The notes below the pieces were generated by a model. That model saw nothing but the letters and a program-made list of their open reading frames with translations, did no database searches and was not told the origin of the DNA. Of a stretch of 59,163 bases of DNA, positions 33,066 to 41,688 are shown one piece after another; position 1 is the stretch's first letter, and each line of letters starts with the position of its first letter. Position numbers and translations under genes: made by a program. Source of the DNA: Burkholderiales bacterium (GTDB lineage Bacteria > Pseudomonadota > Gammaproteobacteria > Burkholderiales > Burkholderiaceae_C); NCBI GenBank assembly GCA_016185015.1, contig JACPOI010000008.1, forward strand, positions 1-59,163, in the 5' to 3' direction.

Positions 33066-33995
33066 TCAGAGCGCCTTGGCCGGGGCTTCGCTGCCGGGGA
33101 TCAGGCCGGCCGGCAGGCTGTGGCAGTAGTCGGAGATCTCGCCCGGCTTGGCGAACCAGACGCGGGAGCGGTGCACGCTTTCCACGCAATGCCTTAGCGC
33201 CTGGCGCAGCAGGCGCAGGCGGAAGGGCTGGCCGAAGATGTTGGGATGGACGGAGATGTTCATCACCAGCGGATGCCGCACGCACTGCTCGATCATCTCG
33301 TCGAACTGCTGCACGATCATGTCGCAGAACTCGCTGGCGTCCTGCTTGCGGTGCGTGATGACCTGCGAGTCGTTGAGCTCGACCGGGTAGGGGATGGACA
33401 GGATGGGGCCGCTGCGGGTGCGCATCCAGACCGGCTGGTCGTCCATGGGCCAGTCCATGAGGTACTTGAAGCCGGCTTCCTTGAGCAGGTCCGGCGTGTG
33501 GTTGGTCTCGTAGGCGCCCGAACCCATCCAGCCGGTCGGCGCCTTGCCCTCGTGGGCGACGAACTTGTCGATCACTTCCTTGATGATGCGCTCTTCGTCG
33601 GCCTCCCACATCCCGCGGTGGTTCTCGGCATTGGTGCGGCCATGGCCCACGATCTCGTCGCCGCGCCGGCGGATCTCGTCCATGATCTGCGGCGTGTAGT
33701 CATACACCAGACTGTTCACGTTGTGCGCCACGGGCAGCCGCAACTCGTCGAACAGTTCGAACAGCCGCCAGATGCCGATACGGCTGCCGTAGTCCCGCCA
33801 CGAGTAGTTGCGGTGGGTTTGCGGCTCCCCGACCTTGGCCGGGTCGTGCCCCTGTCCTGCGCCGAAAGCGAAGCACTCGATGTTCGTCGTGATGACAAAA
33901 GCCAGCCGTGCGCCGCCGGGCCAGTTGTAGTCCTTGCGCTCGTTGAGCGGCACGTAGTCGTAGCGGTTATGGCGGGGCAGGAGGGGGCGTGGCAT
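33066..33995 (-). CDS. Polysaccharide deacetylase family protein (PuuE-like)
   Basis: The 309-residue protein is a paralogue of the next gene in the operon. It has LPVAHNVNSLVYDYTPQIMD, RRGDEIVGHGRTNAENHRGM and GWMGSGAYETNHTPDLLKEA, the order seen in PuuE-like ring-opening hydrolases. As first gene of the three-gene minus-strand operon, it reads away from the Bug receptor gene across a 475-bp region with repeated candidate operators. Substrate is unknown; a ureide or cyclic imide is likely. Confidence 0.85.
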   Translation of the reverse strand: MPRPLLPRHNRYDYVPLNERKDYNWPGGARLAFVITTNIECFAFGAGQGHDPAKVGEPQTHRNYSWRDYGSRIGIWRLFELFDELRLPVAHNVNSLVYDYTPQIMDEIRRRGDEIVGHGRTNAENHRGMWEADEERIIKEVIDKFVAHEGKAPTGWMGSGAYETNHTPDLLKEAGFKYLMDWPMDDQPVWMRTRSGPILSIPYPVELNDSQVITHRKQDASEFCDMIVQQFDEMIEQCVRHPLVMNISVHPNIFGQPFRLRLLRQALRHCVESVHRSRVWFAKPGEISDYCHSLPAGLIPGSEAPAKAL

Positions 33996-34470
33996 GGTGG
34001 GGTGGCAATGAGTCGTGATCAGTTGGAAGTGGCGGGCTCCGGCAGGCGCGCGGACGCTCGGGTGGGCTGCGGGTCATCCTACTCCGGCGCTAAAAATGCT
34101 GTCAACGGAGAATTCAAAGAGTCCAAATAGTGAAACCGTTAATCCAGACCGTGCGTGCCTGCTCGTCGCTGGTGCAAGGGTTTACCTGCATCGGCGCAGC
34201 GCAAACCTCACTCTCAATTCAAGTGACAGTGCGATCCTGGAACGACCGCGGGCCGGATGCTGCCCGCGTGTTGCCGCCTGGCGGTCCACCTCAGGAAACA
34301 ATAAAGTCCAAATAGCGAAACAATCGACAAGAGGCTTGACACGTCCGGGTGACGACTCCACCATGACCCAGGAGCCTCCCTCACGGTACGCAAGAACGGA
34401 ATAAATTGGGGCCCATGCAGAGCAGATTTCTCACCCACACTTTCGTCAACCGACTTCAAACGGATCCCAC
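33996..34470. promoter_or_regulatory. Divergent control region with repeated 16-bp word
   Basis: No gene is visible in this 475-bp stretch. GTCCAAATAGTGAAAC (34121-34136) recurs as GTCCAAATAGCGAAAC (34306-34321), one mismatch in 16. The copies lie in front of the deacetylase operon and the Bug gene respectively, which suggests binding sites for the IclR regulator encoded downstream. Confidence 0.5.
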
Positions 34471-35448
34471 ATGAAGCCTTTCAAACCTGCGTTCTGGACG
34501 GCCGTACTCGCGGCACTTGTCACGGCAGCCCCTGCCTTTGCACAGCCGGCGGCCTATCCTTCCAAGCCCATCACCATGGTGGTCGGATTTGCCCCGGGCG
34601 GAATTTCTGACGTGCTGTCGCGTGCCCTGGCGGCACGCCTGACGCAGCAAATGGGTCAGAACGTGATCGTGGAAAACAAGCCGGGTGCGGGTACCACCAT
34701 CGCCTCGGCGTATATCGCCAACGCAGCGCCGGACGGCTACACGATCATGCTGCAGGACGTCACCACCCACGCCATCAATGCGGCGGCCTACAAGAAGCTG
34801 CGCTACGACACCTGGAACGACTTCACCCTGGTCAGCCTGGTCGCCTCGACGCCCCTGATGCTGGTGTCCAGCCTCGCGTCGGGTGCCAAGGACGTACAGG
34901 GCCTGGTCTCCCTGGTGAAGTCCAAGCCGGACCAGCTGGCCTACGCGTCGTCCGGCAATGGCGCCATCACCCATTTGTCGGGCGAGTATTTCAAGAGCCT
35001 GGCCGGCATCAATGCCCTGCACGTGCCCTACAAGGGGAGTTCCCCGGCGACCCAGGCCATCATCGCCGGCGAGGTGGTCTACACCTTTTCCACCATGCCG
35101 CCCGCCGTGGCCAACGTCAAGGGCGGGAAGATCTACGGCCTGGCGGTCACCTCCGGCAAGCGGGTGAACGCAGCGCCCGATGTGCCGACGCTGAAAGAGG
35201 CTGGCGTGCCGCTGGAGATCCTTCTGTACAGCGGCATCATGGGTCCCAAAGGCATGCCGCCGGCGATCGTCGAGCGGCTGGGCGCGGAAGTGAAAAAAGC
35301 GCTCGCTAGTCCTGAGATGAAGTTGACGCTGGCCAATATTGGCGCCGAAGACCTGGCAAGTTCGCCGGCGGAATTCGCGGCCCTGGCCAAGGTGGAGACC
35401 GAGAAGATGGCCACGGCGGTGAAGATCGCCGGCGTCGTGCTGGACTGA
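34471..35448 (+). CDS. Bug-type tripartite tricarboxylate transporter receptor
   Basis: The 325-residue periplasmic binding protein has a signal peptide (FWTAVLAALVTAAPAFAQPA) and Bug-family hallmarks: YPSKPITMVVGFAPGGISDV, VIVENKPGAGTTIASAYIA and PDGYTIMLQD. It captures a carboxylate-type substrate, usually for a TctAB-type permease, but no permease gene is near. Position suggests it recognises the substrate of the divergent hydrolase operon. Confidence 0.9.
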   Translation: MKPFKPAFWTAVLAALVTAAPAFAQPAAYPSKPITMVVGFAPGGISDVLSRALAARLTQQMGQNVIVENKPGAGTTIASAYIANAAPDGYTIMLQDVTTHAINAAAYKKLRYDTWNDFTLVSLVASTPLMLVSSLASGAKDVQGLVSLVKSKPDQLAYASSGNGAITHLSGEYFKSLAGINALHVPYKGSSPATQAIIAGEVVYTFSTMPPAVANVKGGKIYGLAVTSGKRVNAAPDVPTLKEAGVPLEILLYSGIMGPKGMPPAIVERLGAEVKKALASPEMKLTLANIGAEDLASSPAEFAALAKVETEKMATAVKIAGVVLD

Positions 35449-35472
35449 GCCCCGACGTTCACGAGGCAGCCC

Positions 35473-36249
35473 ATTTCCACCGAGCCCCGGGACCCTTCAG
35501 GCACGCAGACCATCAGCAGGGCCATCCGGGCCCTGCGGGTGGTCGCGGCCCACGAGCCCCACGGTATCCGCTTGGTGGATCTGTCGCAGCAGATGGGCTT
35601 GCCGCGACCAACCGCGCATCGCCTGCTCAAGGCGCTGGTGCTGGAAGAAATCCTGGTGCAAAAGGAGGGCTCGCGACGCTACTGCCTCGGCCCGCTCCTG
35701 TTCGAACTGGGCATCTCTGCTACGCATCAGTTCAATCTCAAAGATATCTGCCAGCCCGTTTGCACCGCGCTGGCGGAGAAGACGGGTGACACCGCCTTCC
35801 TGTTCCTGCGCAGCGGCTACGACGCCGTCTGCATTTCCAGGACCCAGGGTAACTACCCCATCCAGACACCCTCGGTCCCGGTGGGCAGCCGCCAGCCCCT
35901 GGGCGTGAGCGCGGGCGGGCTGGCCCTGCTCAGCGCCTTGCCGGTCGACGAGATGGAGGACGTGATCGCGGCGGTCGCCCCGCGGCTGGGGGCCTATGGC
36001 GACCTCGATGCGCAGGAGCTGCGCGAGTTGTGCGCCCTGGCCCAGACCCAGGGGTATGCCGCGACCGGTAACCACGCGGTCCCGGGCGTGAAAGCCATCG
36101 GCTTGCCCATCTATGACAGCTCCAGAACACCGATTGCGGCCATCACGGTGGCCGCCACCCAGGCGCGCATGACGGACCGCCGCATCTCCACCGTGCTGCC
36201 TCTGCTGCGCATGGCGGCCAAAGAGGTGACGCGGCTGCTGCATCAATAG
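35473..36249 (+). CDS. IclR-family regulator, possible AUU start
   Basis: The frame encodes an IclR protein: an N-terminal winged helix (RLVDLSQQMGLPRPTAHRLL) and a C-terminal effector domain. The first helix of the HTH (TISRAIRALRVVAAHEPHGI) lies partly before the first GTG at 35539, and no ATG, GTG or TTG exists between it and the upstream stop. An ATT at 35473 preceded by GAGG at 6 nt would give the normal N-terminus of 258 residues. The start is therefore uncertain: ATT 35473 or a truncated GTG 35539 (236 aa). It probably regulates the Bug gene and the divergent operon. Confidence 0.75.
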   Translation: MSTEPRDPSGTQTISRAIRALRVVAAHEPHGIRLVDLSQQMGLPRPTAHRLLKALVLEEILVQKEGSRRYCLGPLLFELGISATHQFNLKDICQPVCTALAEKTGDTAFLFLRSGYDAVCISRTQGNYPIQTPSVPVGSRQPLGVSAGGLALLSALPVDEMEDVIAAVAPRLGAYGDLDAQELRELCALAQTQGYAATGNHAVPGVKAIGLPIYDSSRTPIAAITVAATQARMTDRRISTVLPLLRMAAKEVTRLLHQ

Positions 36250-36251
36250 CC

Positions 36252-36368
36252 GAGAAGCCGCTGGCGTATCAGACCGTCTGCGCGCGCGGGGTCGACGGTG
36301 ATCAGCCCGGGAACCTGGCCAAAAGCGTCACGGCCGGATCAGCGCGATATCAGCGTCGTTTCAGATAG
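36252..36368 (+). pseudogene. GlmS/SIS-domain C-terminal remnant
   Basis: The open frame reads EKPLAYQTVCARGVDGDQPG followed by NLAKSVTAG and a stop. It closely follows the end of the GlmS encoded at 25603-27453 ([27 protein letters not shown]). It has no start and no upstream SIS domain. It is a leftover of a second GlmS-like or SIS-type gene, now squeezed between iclR and the TPR-methyltransferase gene. Confidence 0.6.
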
Positions 36369-37552
36369 ACATAACGCCCATGCACCGGACGTTGCTGGTC
36401 GAAGCGTATGGCTTCTTCGTGGCTGCTCACCATGTCGTAGCCGTGCCGCTGCGCGAGCTCCTGCAGGTAGGCGGGTGAGTGGGCGTAGCGCAGGCTGGGC
36501 AGCAGCTGCACGGTTTGCCCGGGCGCCGCGTCCTCCACGGTGAAGGCCAGCCAGCTACCTTTGCGCATGCGGGTCGCCAACAGGCCAAAGACCTGCTCCA
36601 GTGCGCCGACGTAGATGAAAACATCGGCGGCCAGCACCAGGTCATAGGGCTCTTGCGTCGTGGCCAGGACCTCGTGGATGTCGCCGACGTGCAGCGCGTC
36701 GTACACCGCGCGCTGCCTGGCCTTGTCCACCATCGCGGGTGAAATGTCCACGCCGCTCAGGTGGTCCGCACGCGCACGCACATGGGCACCGCACAGGCCG
36801 GTGCCGCAGCCCAGGTCCAGTACGCGCGGGAAGCGCGGGCCTGCGTCAGGCGGCAGCCGGTCGATCAACAGCTGGTGGCCCTGGTAACCCAGCTGCTCGA
36901 CCAGATGCGTGTCGAACGCTTCGGCGTAGTCATCAAACAGCTGCCTGACGTATTGTTGTGGAGGGCTTGCGACGTCCTCCTTGTGTGTCACGGCGGCCAG
37001 AAAATACCGCAGAACTTCAGGGTCGCCGCCGCTGTCCAGTGCGCGCTGGAAGCAGGCGGCTGCCTGTTCAAACTGACCCGCTTCCCGGTACAGGCCCCCC
37101 AGTTCGGTCAACGTGGCTGTGTGATTGGCATCGTGCTGGAGGGCTTCCTGGTAGGCCTGCATGGCCTCGGAGATGCGGCCCAGCCGTGCCAGGCATTGCG
37201 CATATTGGGCGCGCAGGGTGGCCGTATCGCTGCCGAGGGCAAAACAGCGTTCCAAGCTGCTGATCGCCGCGTCGAAACGCTCAAGCCCCTGTTGTGCCTC
37301 GGCCAAGGCCAACCAGGCGCCGGCTTGGTCCGGCTCGGCCGCCAGCGCCGCGCGCAGCAAGGGCTCGGCCTCGGCGTAGCGCTGCAGTTTGACCCGGGTG
37401 ATGCCCAGGTTCTGCATCACCGAAATCCGCCCCGGGGCGAGTTTCAGCGCCTGCTCGAAATGGCCTTCAGCCGCTGGCCAGTCACCGGCTTCCAGGGTGT
37501 GCAGGCCTTGCAGGAATGCGGCCTTGGCTTGTTCGAGGGGGTCTGCGCTCAT
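36350..37552 (-). CDS. TPR-repeat methyltransferase
   Basis: The 400-residue protein has five or so tetratricopeptide repeats in the first 190 residues (for example DWPAAEGHFEQALKLAPGRI). A class I SAM-dependent methyltransferase domain follows, with VLDLGCGTGLCGAHV and VLAADVFIYVGAL. Fusion of TPRs to a methyltransferase is a known arrangement. The TPRs probably bind a protein target. Start at ATG 37552. Confidence 0.85.
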   Translation of the reverse strand: MSADPLEQAKAAFLQGLHTLEAGDWPAAEGHFEQALKLAPGRISVMQNLGITRVKLQRYAEAEPLLRAALAAEPDQAGAWLALAEAQQGLERFDAAISSLERCFALGSDTATLRAQYAQCLARLGRISEAMQAYQEALQHDANHTATLTELGGLYREAGQFEQAAACFQRALDSGGDPEVLRYFLAAVTHKEDVASPPQQYVRQLFDDYAEAFDTHLVEQLGYQGHQLLIDRLPPDAGPRFPRVLDLGCGTGLCGAHVRARADHLSGVDISPAMVDKARQRAVYDALHVGDIHEVLATTQEPYDLVLAADVFIYVGALEQVFGLLATRMRKGSWLAFTVEDAAPGQTVQLLPSLRYAHSPAYLQELAQRHGYDMVSSHEEAIRFDQQRPVHGRYVYLKRR

Positions 37553-37825
37553 GCAGCAATTATCTGGGCCGCTGGTGGACGATGCGCCGGATCGCACCAC
37601 GACCATCGTTCCATGCGGGTTTACCCGGGCGCTCATCCATCGCATGATGATATGGAATAGGACGTAATCGGCATTGGACCCAGAGCGCTGACGTTTCTAA
37701 ACTCAGAGCTTGCGCCGCAGCCAGCTCCCCTCACCACGAACAATGGCCACAGATAGCAAACAGGCATTGCTCCACTGCGACTTCCCAGGTCTCTGAGGCC
37801 TGGGCCCGCGAGTCTTTTCATCACC

Positions 37826-40033
37826 ATGCCTGACGTCTCCACCCCCCAGCCCCGCGGTTTTGTGATCGACCGCAAGGACGGCCGCCCGCAACTGCCCGGC
37901 AGCCTGCACACCAACCGCCGCCTCTCGCAGTGGCTGGGTTTCGATGAGCCCGGCCGGGTGCATGTGTACACCGGCAAGGTCGAGCTGGGGCAGGGCATCC
38001 TCACCGCGCTGATGCTCATCGTGGCCGAAGAGCTGGACGTGCCGCTGGAGAGCGTGCGCATCCGCAGCGCCAGCACCGCGCAGGGCCCCGATGAAGGCGT
38101 GACCTCCGGCAGCCTGTCGGTGCAGGACAGCGGCGGCGCCTTGCGCCAGGTTTGCGCCGAGGTGCGCGCCATGGCTTTGCAACGTGCCGCGGTACTCGCC
38201 GGCGAGAGCGTCGATATGATCGTGGTGCAGGCCGGGCGCTTCCGCTCCGCGCAGGGGCAGGACCTTGGCGACTACACGAGCCTGCTCCACGACCTGGATC
38301 TCAACATCGAGTGCGCGGGCGCGGCACGGCCCAAGACGGCCGCCCAACGCAGCCTCTTCGGGCAGGCACGCCCCGAGCGCATCGATCTGGCTGACAAGGT
38401 GTTTGGCCAGGCCCGTTTCATCCAGGACCTGCGCCTGCCTGGACTGCAACACGGCCGCGTGCTGCGCCCGCCCACACTGGACGCGACGCTGGCCCATTGG
38501 CCGGCCGACGAGGTGGCGGCGCTGCCGCCCGGTGTGCGCTGCTGGGCTGATGGACGTTTCATCGCCATCGTTGCCAGCTCGGAGCGCGACGCCGATATGG
38601 CAGCCACCCGCCTGGCGGGCAAGATCAAGTGGCAGGCCGGTGCGCCGCTGCCCGACGTGCATGCGCTCGACGCCTTCCTCACGTCCGCCCCGCACGAGAC
38701 CACGAAAACCGCCGAGCGCGGTGAAGCCGAGTGGCCCAGCGATGGCCTGCAGCACAGCGCGGTCTACCTCAAGCCCTATCTGGCCCACGCCTCCATCGGC
38801 ACGTCCTGCGCGCTGGCGCGGTGGGACGGCCGGCGCCTGGAGGTCTGGACCCACAGCCAGGGCATCCACAACCTGCGCGACGATCTGGTCAAGGCCCTGG
38901 CCCGCGAAACCACGCCGGTGGCCAAGGAAGACATCGTCGTCCACCACGTCGAGGGTTCGGGCTGTTACGGTCACAACGGTGCCGACGACGTGGCCTTTGA
39001 TGCCGTGCTGATGGCCTTGCGCTGCCCAGGCCAACCCGTGCGTGTGTTGTGGTCGCGCGCGGACGAACTCACACACAGCCCGCTGGGTGCCGCGCACCGC
39101 GTCGCGCTGCGCGCGCGGCTCGACGATACGGGCCGCCTGAGCCACTGGCAGCACGAGCTCTGGGCCAACGGTTACAGCTCGCGCCCGGGCCGTGCGCCCG
39201 TGCCGGCCCTGCTGGCCGCCAGCGAACGCGCCGACGCCACCGCTTTGCCACTGCCCATCAACCCGCCGCTGGCCGCTGGCGGCGGGGCCGATCGCAATGC
39301 CGTTCCGGCGTATGTGGTGCCCAACTTCCAGGTCATTCACAACCGCCTGACCGTGATGCCCCTGCGCACCTCGGCCATGCGCGCGCTGGGTGCCTACGCC
39401 AATGTGTTCGCGATCGAGTCTTTTGTCGACGAACTCGCGCTGCAGGCCGGTGAGGCGCCGCTGGCCTTCCGCCAGCGCCACCTCGAAGACCCGCGTGCCC
39501 TGGCCGTGCTCCAGGAAGTGGTGCAGCGCTCCAGCTGGTGGGGCCAGCGTGTGCAGGAGCCCGAAGGCATAGGCCACGGCCTGGCCTGGGCACGTTACAA
39601 GAACACGGGCGCCTGGTGTGCCGTGATTGCGCGCGTGCGGGTGGACGAACAGGTGCGTGTGCTCAACCTCGACCTCGCGGTCGATGTGGGCATGGTGGTG
39701 GACCTCGATGGTGTCGTCAACCAGATCGAAGGCGGCGCGGTCCAGAGCGTGAGCTGGTCGACCAAGGAGCAGGTCACCTTTGACCGCGAGGCCATCACCA
39801 GCAACGAGTGGCTGAGCTACCCGGTGCTGCGTTTCAGCGAGGTGCCCGAGCTACGGGTGCATGTGATCGACCGGCCCGACGAACCCCCGCTGGGTGCCGG
39901 CGAAGCCGCCCAGGGCCCGGTGGCCGCCGCGCTGGCCAATGCCGTGTTCGATGCCCTCGGGGTGCGCGTGCGCGAACTGCCTTTGACCCCCGACACACTG
40001 CTGCGTGCCGTCCATGCCGCGGAGGCCGCATGA
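37826..40033 (+). CDS. Molybdenum hydroxylase large subunit
   Basis: The 735-residue protein belongs to the xanthine dehydrogenase / isoquinoline 1-oxidoreductase type. It has the molybdopterin-binding stretches GKVELGQGILTALMLI and VEGSGCYGHNGADDVAFDAV and ends near the conserved GEAAQGPVAAAL with the catalytic glutamate. It lacks a twin-arginine signal. The small 2Fe-2S subunit follows with a 4-bp overlap, and no FAD subunit is present, so electrons probably pass to a cytochrome or other acceptor, as in nicotinate or isoquinoline hydroxylases. It most likely hydroxylates an N-heteroaromatic ring or an aldehyde. Confidence 0.88.
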   Translation: MPDVSTPQPRGFVIDRKDGRPQLPGSLHTNRRLSQWLGFDEPGRVHVYTGKVELGQGILTALMLIVAEELDVPLESVRIRSASTAQGPDEGVTSGSLSVQDSGGALRQVCAEVRAMALQRAAVLAGESVDMIVVQAGRFRSAQGQDLGDYTSLLHDLDLNIECAGAARPKTAAQRSLFGQARPERIDLADKVFGQARFIQDLRLPGLQHGRVLRPPTLDATLAHWPADEVAALPPGVRCWADGRFIAIVASSERDADMAATRLAGKIKWQAGAPLPDVHALDAFLTSAPHETTKTAERGEAEWPSDGLQHSAVYLKPYLAHASIGTSCALARWDGRRLEVWTHSQGIHNLRDDLVKALARETTPVAKEDIVVHHVEGSGCYGHNGADDVAFDAVLMALRCPGQPVRVLWSRADELTHSPLGAAHRVALRARLDDTGRLSHWQHELWANGYSSRPGRAPVPALLAASERADATALPLPINPPLAAGGGADRNAVPAYVVPNFQVIHNRLTVMPLRTSAMRALGAYANVFAIESFVDELALQAGEAPLAFRQRHLEDPRALAVLQEVVQRSSWWGQRVQEPEGIGHGLAWARYKNTGAWCAVIARVRVDEQVRVLNLDLAVDVGMVVDLDGVVNQIEGGAVQSVSWSTKEQVTFDREAITSNEWLSYPVLRFSEVPELRVHVIDRPDEPPLGAGEAAQGPVAAALANAVFDALGVRVRELPLTPDTLLRAVHAAEAA

Positions 40034-40515
40034 GCGAAAAGAAACCAACCATGTTCCACGTCAACCAGCAGCCCGTGCAGTTTGACGGCGACGAGAAGGC
40101 CACCCTGCTGTCGGTGCTGCGCGACGAATTGGCTCTGAGCGGCCCGAAGTTCGGCTGCGGCCAGGGCGAGTGCGGTGCCTGCATGGTGCTGGTGGACGGC
40201 CAGCCGCAGACCTCCTGCAATCTGCCGGTGTGGTCCATCCAGGGCCGGCAGGTGACCACGCTCGAAGGCCTGGGCACGCCGACCCATCCGCACCCGGTGC
40301 AGACGGCCTTCATCGAAGAGCGCGCCGCCCAGTGCGGCTACTGCGTGGCCGGCATCATCACCTCGGCCTGTGCGCTGCTGGCGCGTAACCCACAGCCCAG
40401 CCGCGACGACATCGTGTCGGGCCTGGACAAACATCTGTGCCGTTGCGGCGCCCAGACGCGCATGGTGCGTGCCATCGAGCGGGCAGCAGCTTCCCCCATC
40501 TCCAAAAAATCCTGA
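40030..40515 (+). CDS. 2Fe-2S small subunit of the Mo hydroxylase
   Basis: The 161-residue protein carries a plant-type 2Fe-2S site (CGQGECGACMVLVDG) and a second cluster in the helical domain (CGYCVAGIITSACALL and CRCGAQ). It pairs with the preceding large subunit, whose stop its ATG overlaps. It transfers electrons out of the molybdenum centre. Confidence 0.92.
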   Translation: MSEKKPTMFHVNQQPVQFDGDEKATLLSVLRDELALSGPKFGCGQGECGACMVLVDGQPQTSCNLPVWSIQGRQVTTLEGLGTPTHPHPVQTAFIEERAAQCGYCVAGIITSACALLARNPQPSRDDIVSGLDKHLCRCGAQTRMVRAIERAAASPISKKS

Positions 40516-40525
40516 CCCTTCACCC

Positions 40526-41644
40526 ATGCTCAAGAACTGGCTCTCTCCCAAATCCCACGCCCAAGGTTGCAGCGGCTTCTGGTTCTGCAGCTGCGCGGGC
40601 CTGCCCATCGTGCCCGGCGGCGGCGGTGGCAGCACCACCGCCACCGGCCGTGCGCCGGTGATCATCCGCGGCAAGCGCGCGCGCACGGTGGACGCGCATG
40701 CCCACTGCTACTTCCAGGCGGGCCTGGACCTGATGGGCGCCGAGGCCAAGGGCGTGTTGCCGCCGGTCAAGGGCGTGCCCGAACACTTCCTGCAGATGGA
40801 CCAGCAGCTCACCGCACGCTTCGAAGCCATGGACGCCATGGGCATCGATCTGCAGGTGCTCAGCATCAACCCCTTCTGGTACAAGAAGGATCGCGAGACC
40901 GCCGAGGCGATCTGCCGCGTGCACAACGAGAGTTTTGCCGAGCTGTGCGCGAACCATCCCAAGCGCCTGGCCGCCTTTGCCTCGCTGCCCATGCAGTTCC
41001 CCGAACTTGCCGTGCAGATGCTCGAAGAAGCCGTGAAGAAACACGGCCTCAAGGGCGCGGCCATCGGCGGCAGTGTGGCCGGGGACGACTTCGCCAACCC
41101 GCAATACCACCCCGTGCTGGCCAAGGCGCAGGAACTGGGTGTGATGCTTTTCATCCACCCGCAAAGCACGCCCGAACTGGCGGCCCGCTTCAAGGGCAAT
41201 GGCTGGCTGTCCAACGTGATCGGCAACCCGCTGGACACCACCATCGCGCTGCAGAAGTTGATCTTCGAAGGCGTGTTCGACAAATACCCCGAGCTCAAGG
41301 TGCTGGGCGCCCACGGCGGCGGTTTCCTCGGCTCTTACGCGCCGCGCATGGACCGCAGCTGTTTTGTCTCGCCGCAGAACTGCAACCCCGAGATCGTGCT
41401 CAAGAAGAAACCGACGGAGTACATCCGCCAGATCTACTTCGACTCGCTGGTCTTCACCGGTGAGGCGCTGCGCCACTTGGCGGCCGAAGTGGGCGCGGGT
41501 CAGATCATGATCGGCACCGACCACCCCATCCCCTGGGTGGAGGACCCCGTGGGCCATGTGATGGCCACCCCCGAACTCAGCGACGAAGACCGCCTGGCCA
41601 TCCTGGGCGAGAACGCGATCCGCGTGCTGGGGCTCACGGTCTGA
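40526..41644 (+). CDS. Amidohydrolase/decarboxylase (ACMSD-like)
   Basis: The 372-residue protein belongs to the amidohydrolase-2 superfamily, with the metal motif VDAHAHCYF (HxH), later HGGGFLGSYAPRMDRS and IGTDHPIPWVEDPVGHVM. Relatives decarboxylate aromatic-ring cleavage products or aromatic acids without oxygen. The first 45 residues are Cys- and Gly-rich (SGFWFCSCAGLPIVPGGGGG) and unusual for the family. It follows the Mo-hydroxylase subunits by 10 bp, so ring hydroxylation followed by decarboxylation is a reasonable pathway guess. Confidence 0.82.
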   Translation: MLKNWLSPKSHAQGCSGFWFCSCAGLPIVPGGGGGSTTATGRAPVIIRGKRARTVDAHAHCYFQAGLDLMGAEAKGVLPPVKGVPEHFLQMDQQLTARFEAMDAMGIDLQVLSINPFWYKKDRETAEAICRVHNESFAELCANHPKRLAAFASLPMQFPELAVQMLEEAVKKHGLKGAAIGGSVAGDDFANPQYHPVLAKAQELGVMLFIHPQSTPELAARFKGNGWLSNVIGNPLDTTIALQKLIFEGVFDKYPELKVLGAHGGGFLGSYAPRMDRSCFVSPQNCNPEIVLKKKPTEYIRQIYFDSLVFTGEALRHLAAEVGAGQIMIGTDHPIPWVEDPVGHVMATPELSDEDRLAILGENAIRVLGLTV

Positions 41645-41688
41645 AGGCCGGTCGCCAGTTACCTACAGACAACCAAGAAGGAGACACC

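Noticed and set aside
34471-36249. Bug-IclR fusion by stop readthrough
   Set aside because: The two genes share a reading frame with only one stop between them, but a periplasmic receptor joined to a cytoplasmic regulator makes no sense. The shared frame is probably chance.
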